Shown: one piece after another, positions 10,737 through 22,468 of the stretch
Numbering within the stretch: the first letter of the stretch is position 1
How the letters are laid out: every line of letters starts with the position of its first letter
From: Hsuehochloa calcarea
Lineage: Eukaryota; Streptophyta; Magnoliopsida; Poales; Poaceae
DNA: 64,000 bases
Direction of reading: 5' to 3'
NCBI GenBank assembly: GCA_036346395.1
Contig: CM070606.1
Coordinates: 19,516,915 to 19,580,914, forward strand
Made by a program: the position numbers and the translations under genes
Notes under the pieces: generated by a model
Told to the model about the DNA's origin: nothing
Databases searched by the model: none
What the model saw: the letters and a program-made list of their open reading frames with translations, nothing else

Positions 10737-11867
10737 TAGGATGAAAAATGATCGGATAGTTTCGGACCGATTCGGACGGAAACGGATTCGGATTGTCTCG
10801 GATCGGATTTTTTTCGGATAATTTTCGGATCGGAAACGGATTCGAATTTTTTTTGTCGGAAATGGAAACGAATACGGTAGCCATGCTATCCGGCGGATAC
10901 GGATATGGATACAGATTATCCGGATAAGACCAAGTTCGGATATCTGGATTTTGGCCCAAAAGAAGAGGATTTCGGCCCAAAAGAGAAAATGAGATTTTAA
11001 TTGATTTTGAATTTCAGAAAATGCAACAAATCAAATAGTCTTTTAGAAAATAGCAAATAGAGTTAAAAAAATTATAGAAAAAGCATAAAAATTACTTGAA
11101 TTATTTTGAACTTAATAAAATTAATTCCAAGTTAAAGTTGGTTTTTATTTTTCATATAAATTATTTTTAATTCCTGAAAAATAGGAAAACCCTTTTTAAA
11201 ATCCAAAAAATTCAAGAAATTAATTATTTTTTTTCATTTTGACTTTAAATCCAATAAAACCCCAAAAATCTTAATAAATTTTATTTTTGACATTGAAAAC
11301 TAGTAAATTAAATAATTGACTTTTATTTTATTATTTTCTTTTTAACCAAGAAAACTCTTAAATCTCAGAAAATCTAATAAAATAATAACTTTATTAATTT
11401 TATTTTTGGTAACATACTTTGGGATGTTACAGCCATTTGTGTATAGATTAATCATCTAGCCTGATCAATGTTAGTGTGAACTAAGTTTTATGTATGTGAT
11501 GAACTAAGTGTGAATGTGTGATGACTTGTGACTTTGTGAGTTATGACTTATTAGCTAAATATAGTAAATTGCTAGTGCCAATGTTATGTGTGGTTGCTGA
11601 AAATATGAATAATTCATGAATGTTTGCATCAAATAAATTAGTTATATGTTTTCGTTAATTTCTTGTATACAATTTAAGTGGTTTTCATGTTCCGAAAATC
11701 ACCTCGACCGTATTCGTTTCAATTTGTATTTGCTCTGTATTCTTATTCGATATTATTCGTATCTATATTCGTATCCGGAGTATTCGTATTCGTATTCGTA
11801 TCCGAATCTGGAAAAAAATATATGACAGAACCATTATCCGTTCGTATCCGATCCGTTTTCACTCCTA
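10737..11867. mobile_element. hAT-like non-autonomous DNA element
   Basis: The left end reads TAGGATGAAAAATGATCGGA and the right end, reversed, reads TAGGAGTGAAAACGGATCGG, giving imperfect terminal inverted repeats. The 8-bp flanks are GTCACAGG (10729-10736) and TCCACAGG (11868-11875), agreeing at six of eight positions, as expected for a hAT target duplication. Both arms are full of GGATAC/CGGAT-like motifs (10740-10925 and 11690-11860, opposite orientation), a known style of grass hAT ends. There is no transposase. The middle holds an LTR fragment, listed separately, followed by unassigned sequence. Confidence 0.65.
10945..11431 (-). mobile_element. Tekay-type LTR fragment inside the hAT-like element
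   Basis: The segment ends GGGATGTTACA, the reverse of the TGTAACATCC start of Tekay LTRs here. It shares the conserved stretch TTTTAGAAAATAGCAAATAG with the LTRs ending at 22072 and 42541. Only the first 490 or so bases of the LTR (in its own orientation) are present; the inner boundary is approximate. Confidence 0.65.
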
Positions 11868-12067
11868 TCCACAGGTCACCGGATCAAATTCATCAAAATA
11901 TAATGGAAAACTCAAAGAAATAAACACATCTAACGTTGATGAGGATTAAATTCCTATGTATTAATTAAAAGTCACATGTGCCTTAATTGCTCCATTGCTT
12001 CCATTAATGGTCATTAGAATCCTAGACGTCACTTAATGGGTAACTAACGACCCATTGCTCGGCCAAA
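11868..12067. other. Spacer between hAT-like and Tat-like elements
   Basis: About 200 bases with no gene. The phrase CATGTGCCTTAATTGCTCCA near 11970 resembles the nearby Tat-like LTRs (for example at about 18513), so part of this may be an older fragment of the same LTR family. Confidence 0.4.
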
Positions 12068-12489
12068 TGGCTGCTCGTAGAAGTTTTAAACTGGCACTTG
12101 GACTCAGTTGATTCAAGTATAATCTTTCCGTATGATGAATGAAACATGTGACTTAATTGCCCTAATCCACGTGACGTTTCCGGCCCTAAGTCAATGACAA
12201 AACAACTCCTTGACAGTTCTGTCTACTCTCAACTCCAACCGGTGATCAGTTATTGGAACTACCTCCCAGACCAGACAGTTCACTTCCAGGCCCACTACTA
12301 CAAAACAGGTAATAGAAGGCGCCTCATCACAGACGGTTCTTCGTTAACCGTATGTGATATGGACGTATCACAGACGGTTCTTTATACGAACCGTATGTGA
12401 AGTATCACCGACGGTTCGTATAAAGAACTGTCTGGGATATACAAACACTATAAATAGATGCTCTCGACAGGCCCCCCTGACCATTCCAT

Positions 12490-12665
12490 TTGAGGCGCCG
12501 CCACCCTGCTGCTGCTGCTGCCTCCTCCCCATTGGCCACCCTGCTGCTGTTGCCTCCTCCCCCGTTGCGCCACCCTGTTGCTGCTGCCTCCTTCCATGCA
12601 CATTGCTACCCATTCCATTTTGAGCTGTCACCCCTGCTGCCTCTTCCCCCATTGCGGCACCTCTT
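12490..12665 (+). repeat. Diverged CTG/CCTCC-rich tandem repeats
   Basis: Several units of about 33-38 bases contain GCCACCCTGCTGCTG-like and GCCTCCTCCCC-like segments. They lie between the CACTA left end and the transposase and are probably leader sequence. Confidence 0.6.
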
Positions 12666-12702
12666 CTGCCTCATCCCACATTGCACCACCTTGGAGAGAA
12701 GG

Positions 12703-12798
12703 GTAACGATCTGTAACCCTTTATTTTTGCTCTAGACTAATCACTAATGTGTAATGATCTGTAACCCTTTATATTTGCTCTAGACTAATCACTAATGT
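12703..12798. repeat. 48-bp tandem duplication inside CACTA
   Basis: The segment starting GTAACGATCTGTAACCCTTT at 12703 is repeated at 12751 with two substitutions. It lies just upstream of the transposase. Confidence 0.9.
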
Positions 12799-12883
12799 AT
12801 TTAGTCATTATGAAGGGTACTTGCGGTTTATTAATATAATTTAACACTAATTAATTTGTTACGTGCGTATACGTGTAGATGAA

Positions 12884-15719
12884 TTTGGCTGGATGTACAT
12901 TGAGAACCGTGTGAGTGAAGAGTATATTAATGGCGTGTTTGCTTTTAGAAGAGCCACGAAAGGGATATGTTGAAGAAGGGATAAAATTTATGTCTTGTCC
13001 ATGCATTGATTGCGGTAATATGAAAATGTTTAACAACCCGGCGCAGATCGAAGCTCACTTAATACGAAGGGGTTTCAAAAAAGGATATACATGTTGGAGC
13101 AGTCACGGTGAAGAGCAGATTATACCGGAAGTCAGTAATGACGATATCGTCGAGGAAGTCAACGATATGCAAGGTATGGAATGTACTTTTGATGAGGATA
13201 GGTCGCATGATGACAATCTGGATCAGATGCTACGCGATGCAGAAGGGAACTATGGTGAGAGAGAGTTTTGTAAATTCGAGGGCTTAATGGAGGACTCGGG
13301 GAAACCTTTGTTCCCTGGTTGCAAGCCGGAATACACAAGGTTGTCAACCGTGCTTGAATAGCTGAAATTGAAGGCAAGCAATGGTTGGTCCGATAAGAGT
13401 TTTACAGCGTTGTTAGGTCTCTTAGCTGACATCCTTCCGGAGGAAAACGTGTTGCCCAACACGACCTACCAAGCTAAGAAGGTTCTTTGTCCATTGGGAA
13501 TGGAAGTAGAAAGAATACATGCATGTCCGAAAGATTGTATCCTCTACCGTAAAGAGTATGCAGACATGCATGTATGTCCCGTGTGCAAAGCATCCCGATA
13601 CAAACGTAAGAATACTGCTAAGGCGATGCAAGGACCTCCTGCTAAGATGTTGTGATATCTACCTGTGATCCCACGTTTGAAGCGTTTATTTGCGAACCGA
13701 AAGGAGCCAAGATTGATGCGTTGGCACTCGGAGGAGCGTAAGAAAGATGGGAAGCTCAGACACCTGCGATTACGCCGGTGGAGAAACTTCGATCGAGCTT
13801 TGAAGAGTTCGGTCGAACCGAGGAACATAAGGTTAGGGTTGAGTACGGATGGAATGAATCCTTTCGGTAACATGAGCGTGACATAGCACTGGCCCGTGAA
13901 TCTATGTATGTACAACCTTCCTCCTTGGCTGTGTATGAAGCGGAAATACATTTTGATGTCACTACTTATCCAAGGGCCGAAGCAACCTGGGAACAATATT
14001 GATGTGTACCTAGCACCATTCTTTGGAAGATCTTGTGGCACTTTGGAGCGAAGGGTACAAGCATGGGATGCGCATAAAGCGAGAGAACTTCACTTTACGT
14101 GCCATGTTATTCTGCACCATCAATGATTTTTCTGCCCTTGGTAACCTGTCGGGGTTCAGTACAAAAGGAGCCAAAGTCCGTCTGTCTCGCTTAGATGGTA
14201 CCGAGAGTGTATGGTGAACAACTCGCAGAAAGCGTGTATATCGTCACCGTAGGTTCCTTCCCAGGATTCACCCATACCGCAAGATGAAAAAACAATTCGA
14301 CGGAAATAAGGACGATTCAGCTCCAAGGGGTTTTAGAGGGAAAGAGGTCTATGATATGATTAAGTATATCGATGTTGTGCTTGGAAAGGGACGTAAATTA
14401 AGGACCCCTCAGAAAAACATCTGGAAGAAGCGGTCAATTTTTTGGGACTTACCTTATTGGGAGTACTTAGAAGTTCGCCACTCTATCGACGTCATGCACG
14501 TGGAGAAGAATGTATGTGATAGCTTGATTGGTCTCTCACTGAATACTAGTGGCAAAACAAAAGACGGTGTTAACGCACGGCGTGACTTGGTTGATATGAC
14601 CATAAGAACCGAGTTAGCACCGAAAGAGACCGATAAAGGACGAACGTACCTTCCCCAAGCTTGCTACACTTTGTCTAAGGCCGAGAGAAATGAACTGTGT
14701 CAAAGCTTGCATGGTATGAAAGTTCCGACCGGTTACTCCATCAATATTAAGAAACTTGTTTCCATGAAAGATTTGAAATTAATTGGTATGAAGTCTCATG
14801 ATTGTCATGTGCTGATAACACAAATGCTTCCTGTTGCAATTAGGAGTATCTTGCCGAACAAGGTCCGAGTGGCAATCTTTAGGCTGTATTATTTATTTAA
14901 CTCAATTGCTCAGAAGGTCATCGATCCCGAAGAACTCAACGCTCTGCAGGCCGAGTTGGTGACGACTCTATGTCATCTTGAGATGTACTTCCTTCCGTCA
15001 TTTTTTGATATCATGGTCCATCTCATTGTTCACCTTGTGAAAGAGATAAAGATATACGGCCCTGTGTTCCTACTCATATGTACCCTTTCGAGAGATACAT
15101 GGGAATTCTGAAGTCCTACGTACGGAATCGATCTCGGCCGGAGGGCAGTATCATCGAAGGTTATGCAACCAAAGAGGTCATTGAGTTATGCGTCGACTAC
15201 ATGGCTCAGGTGGAACCGATAGTTGTGCCTCTATCTCGTCACGAGGGGAGACTAGAGGGTATCGGGACCATTGGAAGGAAAGCAATCACTCCCGATCTAG
15301 ATACATACGCGCAGGCCCATTTCATGGTCTTGCAACACAGGACCCAAGTGTCCCCGTACATCGACGAGCACAAAGACATGGTACACCAACAGAATCCAGA
15401 TCGGTCGGAGGTTTGGATAACGAGAGAGCACAACCCTCGGTTCAACGAATGGTAAAAGATGCGATTCACTGGGAGGTCATCAAGTGATGAAATGCTGCTA
15501 TGGTTGGCCAAAGGGCTAAAATTTACAATTGTGACATGGCAAAGATACGACATAAATGGGTACACAATTTATACAACAGCTTAGGACAGGGAGAGCACGG
15601 TCCAGAACAGCGGTGTCCGCATAGATGCATTTCACTAGGGGTTCAATATCGTGGGGGCACGCGGGTTGAACTCGTACTATGGGTTCGTAGAGGAGATTTG
15701 GGAGCTCGACTATGTAATT
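12884..15719 (+). pseudogene. CACTA tnp2-type transposase, frameshifted
   Basis: In order: a transposase-associated domain at about 12884-13130 (WMYIENRVSEEYINGV, then CPCIDCGN and HLIRRGFKKGYTCWSSHGE, with its cysteine pairs); the Transposase_21/tnp2 core at about 13300-14700 (PLFPGCKPEYTR, DCILYRKEYADMHVCPVC); DUF4218 at about 14850-15210 (LEMYFLPSFFDIMVHL, PFERYMGILK); and DUF4216 at about 15500-15715 (TWQRYDINGY). At least five frame changes and several stops break it, so no single open frame spans more than 275 codons (14284-15111). Family role: a nuclear transposase that binds subterminal repeats and cuts the element out. No tnpA-like second gene is seen. Confidence 0.88.
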
Positions 15720-16546
15720 TTTAAATATATATGCTTACTACTTTACTACTGCTAGCGACAGGGCTTGAACATAGAGTTAAATGCACTCGAGATGGACCAG
15801 GTCACGCACGTTCGAGGGGAGCTCTGCGGCTTCATCAAGGCAGACATAGTTAACACCACCAGAGAGTTTCACGTCGTCGACACCGATGAACGACCTCGAA
15901 TCAATTGATTCAATATTGTAATTCACTTTGTCTGGTTGTAATTCAATTTGTAACTCTAGCGACAATACTTGAAACATTCTTTTGTAATTGATTTTGAGTT
16001 AAATGATCACTTTGAGTTGTCAACAATTATTTGTGATATGTTTCTACTTGTTAGTTTTCAGAGGGCATGGTTAGCAATTCCTGAGGCTAGCTGAAAATAC
16101 GACAAACATTATTTAGGTCAAAAGACTTCAACCGTCTGTGATAACCGCCTGTTATCACAGACATAAAATTTCAGACGGTTCAAAAACCGTATGTAATGAC
16201 TGTTACAAACCGTCTGTGATGAGCTTTTCTGTAGTAGTGAGGAGGCGTCTTCTCCAGGAGCAACTGCCGCCTCTCCATCTGTATTTGAAGGTGGACGATC
16301 CAGGAGATCGGGGGGAGAACAATCTGCATCCAAAGACGCAACACAGACAATTGCATTCACTCTGAAGACAATTAAAGCATATCATAGTATAGTACTTAGT
16401 GTAATTAGGGCTAGTCTATTGCCTTGTCGGAGGCACCCTCTGTAATAACTAGTTCATTTCAATAAAGAGCAACCCCATTATTATCCAAGAACTCTTAGCC
16501 ATTTTCCTCTTTATATTTCGTAAGATCGGCGACTCAATCGTCGACA

Positions 16547-16564
16547 CTTGATGCCGTTCGTGGG
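16547..16564 (+). other. Primer-binding-site region of Tat-like element
   Basis: The bases directly after the 5' LTR read CTTGATGCCGTTCGTGGG. Position and style (a GATGCCGTTCGTGGG core) fit a tRNA-primed start for Tat-type elements. I do not assign the tRNA. Confidence 0.5.
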
Positions 16565-16679
16565 TTAGAAGGCGTTGAGTTCTTGAAGATTTCCTTACTC
16601 AACAATCCTCATTTACACTTCGCTCCATTGTCTCTGTGCGATCATGGAAGAAACACGGGATGATGAAAACTAGTTTGAC

Positions 16680-18240
16680 TTGGCGGACTACTCCATCCTC
16701 GACATGGACGCATGCATCTGTGCCATGGAACATAACACAATGTCATCATCATCCCCTTCCGTCACAGACTCACCGCTCCTTGAGACTAGAGAGATTGACC
16801 AGATGGAGGAAGATTCACCGCCACCATCAGTGGCACACCCAGAGCAATCAGTTGTTCTGGCCAGTTCGGGATATCCGAACGGCTCTACAAGCCTGGTTCT
16901 TCCGACCGGCAAGAACGATGATAAAAGCCCAACGATGCAATCAGAGAGTCAACGTACTCTTGATACAGTCATGAGCGACAAGTATTCGCTGACGGCTCCT
17001 ACGTATTCTGGGGGCCAATCGACACTTGGTGAGGATGTCAATAAAGGTACCAGTGGTAGAAGGCTAGGTGAAGATGATCAAACTCACCCTACGGTCGAAA
17101 ATCCACTGGATCAGGCTAAGTCTACCACAAAGCCCACTAGAGGTGGTAATCTCTGACCGCTCCCTATCATGGAGGCTCCTTGCAAAAGCCCTGGAAGGTT
17201 CTCTCTTAGTTATAATGGGAGCTCGTCGGTAGATTGTTGTTGGAGGCATAAGGTTAACGCAATCGGTGATACCAATCAAGATACAATGCACCATCCTCCA
17301 CAGCATAACCCACCAACACCCGTTGGTGGAAATAGCACGGGCACTCAGGCACTGGCCTGAAATGGTGGAGGTAATGGAACCAGTGGACATGAATTAGTTA
17401 ATTCACATGTTTCTACCCCACTGCGCATGATGGGTCAAATAGGGCAAACCAGAAGGTCGGATGGGAATTCAAGTCATCAAACAACTTCTGCTAGCGGTGA
17501 CAACAACGTGATGGCAAACTACTTGCCCACGGTCCTTGAAGGATCTGCCCAATCTTGGTTGCTTAACCTACCGGTCGGATCGATCTACATTTGGGAGAAA
17601 CTCTGCGACCTCCTGATCGCAAACTTTTAGGCGACGTACGACCGCCCTCGGAAGGAGGCTGATCTTCATCGGATCCAGCAGGAACCTAACGAGACTCTTC
17701 GACAGTATATCAAGAGGTACAACCAAGTCCGTAACTCCATTCATGAGGTTGCAGATTCTTCTATCATCTAAGCTTTTAAAGCAGGATTGAGGAATCAACG
17801 ATTTACAGAGGGTATTGCAATGAATCCTCTACGAACGACCATCAAACTTTTCGACATGGCCGATAGGTATGCAGCTGCCAGTGAAGCAGTCGAATGGAAT
17901 AAAGCTATAGATCGAAAAGAGGAGATCCCTCTACCAGACCTGGATAAACTAGAGAAGAAACATAAAAAAGCTCTCAAGGGTAAGAAGAAAAGAAAGTTCA
18001 ATAACAAGGAGATTCTTGCAATTCCCGTAAAGTTTACCAAGGGCAAGAAGGATTATTCTAGCCGTAACAAACCAAAGGCTCCGACCGATGAATACAAAAA
18101 GAACAAGAAGTGGTATCCACTTCATCAGGCGACAGGGCATGATCTGCGCACCTACTGAGCCTGGTAAAAGAAGCTAGAGGATTATTATTCAGGTAAGGGT
18201 CCTTTTCCCTCCATACAAGAACTTAGAGAACCAAGAAGGA
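16680..18240 (+). pseudogene. Tat-type Gypsy gag, degenerate
   Basis: An N-terminal frame (16680-17156, 158 residues, Ser/Thr/Pro-rich, of no recognised domain) is followed by a retrotransposon gag domain (PF03732-like) at about 17500-17880. Recognisable parts are SAQSWLLNLPVGSI, RQYIKRYNQVRNSI and AFKAGLRNQRF. In-frame TAG and TAA stops occur at about 17628 and 17769. A basic Lys-rich stretch and the zinc-binding-like KWYPLHQATGHDL follow near 18107-18145. The same features occur in the minus-strand gag at 58937-59459, so the two elements share a lineage. Gag would form the particle. No pol follows. Confidence 0.8.
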
Positions 18241-18446
18241 CAAAGATGGCGACGAAGAGATAGAGTATCAAGAACCACAACACACCATCAAAATAATATT
18301 TGGGGGATCCTCCTGGTACGAATCAAGGATCCTCCTCAAGTACCAAGATGTCATCTTATTTGGTGGAAGTACAAAAACTCGAAAGGCAGTTCTTCGGTTT
18401 CTAGATTCAACATATTCCTAAAAGGAAAACTTTCTAGCAGACCAGA

Positions 18447-21400
18447 TGGCTGCTCGTACAAGTTTTGAACTGACACTTGGACTCAGTTTCAAGTATATCC
18501 CTTTCGTGTGATAATTGGAATATGTGCCTTAATTGCTCCAATCCACACGACGTTTCTGGCCCTAAGTCACTCATGTTGAACCCGATAGCGAAGGATCCCG
18601 ATTCTCTGTGTTTCATACACTAGTCCAGGAACAACTAGTGTACACAGTTAAACAAAAGTGGATAGCATAACCATAAAATGCTATTCATTGAAATAATTAA
18701 AGTTGTAACAAAAGGGGCACACAGCCCATAAGCAAAATACAACGGAAGCAAACGCAGAAATGTAGACCACATGATTCGCCACAGGCAATCGTCTGAAGGG
18801 CGTAGCCTAGTCGTCTAAGTTCTCAATCTCCTCGTAGCATTCCTCTCCTTCTCAACATTTTTATTAAGCAAGGGTGAGCACAACAATCGTGCTCACAAGT
18901 TACACCCAATAACATAATGCATGCAAGGATTTAACAACGGAATGCTTTTATATGGCTCAATTTGCATAAAGCAACATTTTCCATTTAAATATTCATACTA
19001 AGTTCTAAAGCAATTAATTCTATACTAAAATTCATTTTCTAAATTCTCAAGTTTCATAGTCAGATAACATTCATACAAGAGGTGAAGGATACCCTCTTAT
19101 CACATGGCTAACCACCTATTTCCCATTTGGATATAAATCCAAAACCATTTAATAAAGTCCGTTGAAATCAAAACTAAAAATAACTTGGAGTGGCTTTGCT
19201 AGCATGTCCATGACCATGGACACGGCTATTCGAATAGTTCATAACACTCTGTAGAGGTGTACAACTTTACCCACACGACACGATTTCTCTATTTTGTTTG
19301 GCATCCGTAAATACCGCCGCTCACTACCTTAAGTAAGCAGTCTAGAGCACGTGACAAGGTCTTTACAATATGTCATCCCACCGTAGTCCCACCTCACTAA
19401 GGTTTCACCCGCTTTGGGTAGAAACACGCCGGGTTCAGGCCCCCTCTTGCGCCACGTGAGAATACAGAAAAGTAGGTTATAAAGACATCCATGCAACTGG
19501 ATGACACAACCACGGTGAGACATTGCAGATTAGTTAGCCAATTCTGCCCATTCAGAACATGTGGTAGTATGATAGGGCTTAGCAAAATGTGTTCGAAGAC
19601 TGGTCCTTAATTGACTTGGGCGACTTTCTAAAAAACCTATGGGCCTCGGTCACAGAAATGAGTCGATCATGTGCATCAACATGCACCATCCAAACATCAT
19701 TTTGCCCAAGTCCAAACCAATTTTTGTTTTCTTTGAAAGTCAACACATTTCATAAATTTCTATGGTATAGACTGTACCATAGTAACATTTTAAATCACAG
19801 TTGAAATTTGGCTAACTTTCCCAAATTAAATATTTTTGAGCTGGACTTTGACTAAGCTAAGAGTTTTGCAACATGTTCTAGTTCATACTAATGTACCAAC
19901 TAGTTTTCAACTATGGTATGAAGGGGTGGCTAAATCAATATTCAAATTTGGATGTACAAAGGAATTAGGAATAACTATAAAGTTAAAACAATAATTTAAA
20001 TTACTTGAATTTAAATACACATGCAATAATAATTTAAAATAGAATTTAAATAGTTTGAAATATTGGGATTCAACATGATCAAAGATGTAACTTGCCCTAC
20101 TAAAATGCGTGAGGTTCTACTTCTTCGAAGTATTCGGGTTCCCCGGAGTCGTCGAAATCTACACGCGAAGACGAAGCAATTCAAATAAAATTCAAATGCA
20201 CTACAAATTAAATAATTTTAGTGTATATAGCTAGATCTTGAATTTAGAAGAATTTATAAATTTGAATCACCCGAATCGGAGTTCGAATGGACTCTCGGAA
20301 GTTTGCAAATACATGAAATGATGAAACTGGGATTTTCAGAATTTTTAGATTTATTTTTAAATTGGAAAATCCATTTATTATGTCACGATGACATTAGCGA
20401 CCGAATTTACTCATTATTATTATTTTAAAAAGAAAAGGCTTGTGCGGTTGACATGTGGGCCCCACAGCTGTGGACCAAGTCCACGATGGACACATGGGTC
20501 CACCGTTGACCTGGCTCGTGGCGTAGTGGCGACGCCACGCGGGTTGGGCCACGCGGCTACCATGCCAGCGGAGGTGGTGAGGTGGCGGTGAGGTGGAGGC
20601 CACGTCGGCGCAGGGACGGCGACGGTCGGGCGTGAGGGCTCACCGGCGTTCTATGCAATGACGAGCTAGGTGAGTGCACGCAAAAGCAAGGGGGAAGCAC
20701 TGACTTCAAATACGCATAACTTTTTCATACGGAGTCCGTTTGAGCTCCACAAGGACTTGATGGAAAGCTTATCTTGTCCTCTTTCCAACGGACCTAGCCT
20801 CCCCTTCAAACTAATTTTGTGGGCTCCAGAATCGCCAAGAAAAGGTATTGTATCACCTGTTTGGACCAAATTTGGGCCTTGTAATCGTACCAGAATTGGC
20901 CCATACACTAGACGGCCACCCAAGGGAGCCCATACTGTTCATGTGAACAGTACCACCTCCATGAACAGTATATAAATAGTATCACCCCCTATTTTTTTAG
21001 CTATATGCGGCTTCCCCTTCCCTATATAAGGAGATCGTATCCCTTTAGTCTCCTTGAATTTTGTTTAGTTAAAAGTTAGCTTCATTGCAACTTCATGTAT
21101 TGGCTTAAGTCGATTAGACCAACCATAATACCGCTACAGAATCCCAACTTTATCAAATATTTCAATCCTATTTGCAATTTCAGATTGCTTATTATTTTGC
21201 TCTTATGTGTTCTTCGATTGCATATAGGAATAGATCTTCGTGGTCAGGTCAATCGTGCTTCTAGTAAGGTCGATAACGATCTCGGAGTTGGTTCAGCGAT
21301 TGCCGTGCATATTGGTCATGCGCGATTGGGAGCCGAATCGTGAGAGTCATCTCCACCCAAATCGAATTATTCTTCTCACCGAAAGATAGGGACACCCATT

Positions 21401-22468
21401 GGCTGTGTCTGTGAGAGAAAGTGGGAGGCTGACACGCAGGCCCCGCATGTCAGTGAGAGCATGAGGGGGCGCGTCGCGGGCGATGAGACGCTGGGAGGTG
21501 GGCCCGCTGTGTCAGCGAGAAGGAGAGCGGGGGGGGGAGGAGATGGGCCGGGCGAGCCCGAGAGCTGGGTCGGCTGGGAGGAATAAGAATGGGCTGGGGA
21601 AGATTCGGCCTATGAACAGTAACTCAAAATTTTTAATACTTTTTGAATTTCAGAAATTGAGTTAAATGAAATAGGTTTTTAGAAAATAGCAAATAGAGTT
21701 AAAAAAAAATTCTAGAAAAATACACATAAATTCCTTGAATTATTTCAAACTTAATAAAATTATTTTCAACATAACTTTAGCTTTTATTTTTGCAAACAAA
21801 TTATTTTTGGCTTTTGGGCAAATAGTAAAACCCTTTTTAAATTCTAGAAAATTCATGAAAATACTTAAAATACTTTTTTTGGCTTTAAATCCAATAAAAT
21901 CAAAGAAATTCAAATAAACAAAATGTTGAATTAATTAAAGTTTGATTAACTAAAATTAAATTGTTTTTTATTTTTTAAAAATTTCAAGTTTAAGCTTTAT
22001 TAATCTAATAAAATCAAATGGTTAATTTTAATTTGAAAATTTTGAAAAAGCTCGAAAAACTAGGATGTTACAACTGACAAAACAACTCCTTGATAGTTTT
22101 GTCTACTGTCAACTCCAACTGGTAATCAGTTACTGGAACTACCTCCCCGACCAGATGCGTCACTTCCAGGAGGCGTCTTCTCCAGGAGCAACTGCCACCT
22201 CTCCATCGGTATTGAAAGGTGGATGATCCAGGAGATCAGGTGGAGAATGATCCACATCCAAAGACGCAACACATGCAATTGGATTCACTCTAAGTACAAT
22301 TGAAGCAGATCATAGTATAGTACTCAGTGTAATTAGAGATAGTCTACTGCCTTATCAGAGGCACCCTCTGTAATAGCCAGTTCATTGCAATAAAGAGTAA
22401 CTACATTCTCATCCAAGAGCTCTTAGCCATTTTCCTCTTTATATTTCGTAAGATCGACAACTCGATCG
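18447..22468 (+). mobile_element. 3' LTR of Tat-like element, split by solo LTR
   Basis: LTR sequence at 18447-18573 and 22073 to about 22468, near 520 bp after the inserted Tekay LTR is removed. It matches the 5' LTR on both sides of the insertion. The last bases differ: the 5' copy ends CAATCGTCGACA, while this one reads CGATCGATAAATA, so the 3' edge is uncertain or eroded. Confidence 0.72.
18574..22072 (-). mobile_element. Tekay-type solo LTR
   Basis: A single 3499-bp LTR in reverse. It begins TGTTGAACCC and ends GGATGTTACA, so in its own orientation it starts TGTAACATCC. Flanks are ACTCA (18569-18573) and ACTGA (22073-22077), a 5-bp target duplication with one change, and the uninterrupted 5' LTR reads through this point. 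With one LTR and one duplication it is the product of recombination between the two LTRs of a former full element. It shares blocks with the other Tekay LTRs: the CTATTCGAATAG region near 19231, the CACTAGTCCAGGA region near 18618, and TAGAAAATAGCAAATAG near 21681. ORFs inside it are not supported. Confidence 0.88.

Larger units (their letters stand above)
12293..16239 (+). mobile_element. CACTA (En/Spm-type) DNA transposon, degenerate
   Basis: The left end is CACTACTACAAAACAG and the right end, reversed, is CACTACTACAGAAAAG. Both ends carry subterminal copies of a CACAGACGGTT / AACCGTATGTGA motif (12328-12435 and 16128-16215), typical binding sites of CACTA transposases. The flanking 3-bp duplication is AGG (12288-12290 and 16240-16242), with two extra C bases at 12291-12292. 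The empty site is preserved in the 3' LTR of the host element at 22161-22180. The interior holds a frameshifted tnp2-type transposase, so it cannot move itself. Confidence 0.92.
12068..16546 (+). mobile_element. 5' LTR of Tat-like element, split by CACTA
   Basis: LTR sequence at 12068-12290 and 16240-16546, about 530 bp once the transposon is removed. It runs from TGGCTGCTCGTA to CGTCGACA. The 3' copy (18447-22468) matches along both halves: CACTTCCAGGAGGCGTCTTC is continuous at 22161-22180 but split here. After the LTR comes CTTGATGCCGTTCGTGGG (16547-16564), in the position of the primer-binding site. Confidence 0.75.
12068..22468 (+). mobile_element. Gag-only Tat-like Gypsy element with two nested insertions
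   Basis: Two copies of an LTR of about 520 bp (12068-16546 and 18447 to about 22468, after removing insertions) flank a 1.9-kb interior that encodes only a degenerate gag. Protease, reverse transcriptase and integrase are missing: gag is followed almost directly by the 3' LTR. That makes it a non-autonomous element needing proteins from a related Tat/RIRE2-type element. The 5' LTR is interrupted by a CACTA transposon and the 3' LTR by a Tekay solo LTR; each LTR shows the uninterrupted sequence of the other's insertion site. The outer LTR ends are approximate, and I could not find a matching target duplication. Confidence 0.75.

Noticed and set aside
14284..15111. 275-codon frame as a host gene
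   Set aside because: Its residues match the later part of tnp2-type transposase and DUF4218, and it lies between confirmed CACTA ends.
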